Below are positions 13,414 to 13,918 of a DNA stretch of 13,918 bases, one piece after another. The notes under the pieces were generated by a model. The model saw nothing but the letters and a program-made list of their open reading frames with translations. It ran no database searches and was not told the origin of the DNA. The translations under genes and the position numbers were made by a program. Position 1 is the first letter of the stretch, and every line of letters begins with the position of its first letter. This stretch comes from Candidatus Aerophobota bacterium (GTDB lineage: Bacteria; Aerophobota; Aerophobia; Aerophobales; JAGGXI01): positions 1-13,918 of the forward strand of contig JAGGXI010000046.1 in NCBI GenBank assembly GCA_021163155.1, given 5' to 3'.

Positions 13414-13918
13414 ATGATCAGAGTAGAAAATCTTACTAAAAAATACCGAAATATAATCGCCGTTAACAATCTTAACCTGGAGATTAAAAAACAGGAAATC
13501 TTTGGACTTTTAGGACCTAACGGTGCCGGTAAGACAACCACTATCAGGATATTATCAACCCTGACTCTTCCAACTTCTGGTAATGTTTATATTAACGGAT
13601 ATGATATAGTGAAAAATCCTGTGCAGGCAAAAAAAGAGATAGGAGTTATACATCAGACCCATAATATTGACCTGGAACTTACCGGTTTTGAGAATTTAAT
13701 TATCCATGGACTGCTATTTAAGATGAAAATTAGCAAGATAAAACGAAAAGCAGAGGAGCTACTAGAACTTATAGATTTAAAAAAAGATATGCACAAATTT
13801 GCAGATAAATATTCTGGTGGAATGCGTCGACGGCTCACTATAGCCCGTGCTCTTCTGCACAATCCCAATTTATTGATTATGGACGAGCCAACAGCGGGTC
13901 TGGATGTCTATACAAGAA
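13414..13918 (+). CDS. ABC-2-type transporter ATP-binding protein, N-terminal part (runs off window)
   Basis: The first 168 residues of an ABC ATPase, open to the end of the window. It shows Walker A GPNGAGKT (34-41), the Q-loop Gln81 (IHQTHNIDLELT), the signature YSGGM (133-137) followed by RRRLTIARALLHNP, Walker B LLIMDEP (153-159) and the D-loop AGLD. The LLGPNGAGKTTTIRILSTL start, the SGGMRRR signature and the TAGLDVYTR end are typical of the DrrA/NatA/CcmA-like ATPases of ABC-2 exporters, not of the BtuD-type B12 importers. The ATG at 13414 begins the conserved N-terminus; the ribosome site is weak (AGGGAAG about 14 bases upstream). It is preceded by a cobalamin riboswitch with terminator, so it should be expressed when cobalamin is scarce. 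The partner permease is presumably beyond the window. Confidence 0.9.
   Translation, partial: MIRVENLTKKYRNIIAVNNLNLEIKKQEIFGLLGPNGAGKTTTIRILSTLTLPTSGNVYINGYDIVKNPVQAKKEIGVIHQTHNIDLELTGFENLIIHGLLFKMKISKIKRKAEELLELIDLKKDMHKFADKYSGGMRRRLTIARALLHNPNLLIMDEPTAGLDVYTR

Overview
The window is AT-rich bacterial chromosome, roughly 35-40% G+C by eye. It is dominated by a complete phosphate-starvation (Pho) locus. PstS has a signal peptide without a lipobox, which suggests a periplasm and so a diderm cell. Rubrerythrin and a hydroxylamine reductase remnant suggest an anaerobe. The overall flavour resembles uncultured diderm lineages such as Omnitrophota, but the sequence alone does not settle the taxon. 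TGA ends several intact genes (fur, phoP, pstC), so the standard bacterial code applies.

Layout, left to right. (1) 1-589: the C-terminal part of an MFS transporter. (2) 646-1685, minus strand: a Fur-family metalloregulator whose stop overlaps the start of a small, unrecognised polytopic membrane protein. (3) 1831-4348: a promoter, a leader hairpin, then a phoP/phoB response regulator and a phoR sensor kinase. (4) 4363-6257, minus strand: a patch of relics. It holds a DNA methyltransferase missing its SAM-binding motif, an attC-like integron recombination site, an intact rubrerythrin, the C-terminal stub of hydroxylamine reductase (hcp), and a broken N-terminal fragment of a tyrosine recombinase. 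It looks like a decayed integron or cassette island. (5) 6398-11453: the rest of the Pho regulon, with a metallophosphoesterase, pstS, and a pstC-pstA-pstB-phoU operon. (6) 11454-12853: non-coding DNA with a degenerate 36-bp repeat, then a decayed transposase gene combining a DUF4338/DruA-like domain with an IS4/Tn5-type C-terminus. (7) 13046-13918: a promoter, a cobalamin riboswitch, an intrinsic terminator, and the start of an ABC-2-type transporter ATPase that runs off the window.

The most informative regulatory signal is a shared promoter design upstream of the metallophosphoesterase, pstS and pstC. Each has four TTAACA-like hexamers spaced exactly 11 bp apart, then a 9-bp gap, then a -10 box, for a total of 54 bp in all three cases. 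These are very probably the binding sites of the PhoP/PhoB regulator encoded at 1926-2606. They would tie the three transcription units into one regulon. PhoR senses and phosphorylates, PhoP/PhoB activates, PstSCAB imports phosphate, PhoU signals transport status back, and the phosphoesterase may release phosphate inside the cell. The pstC -10 box lies only 6 nt from the ATG, so the pstCAB-phoU mRNA may be leaderless.
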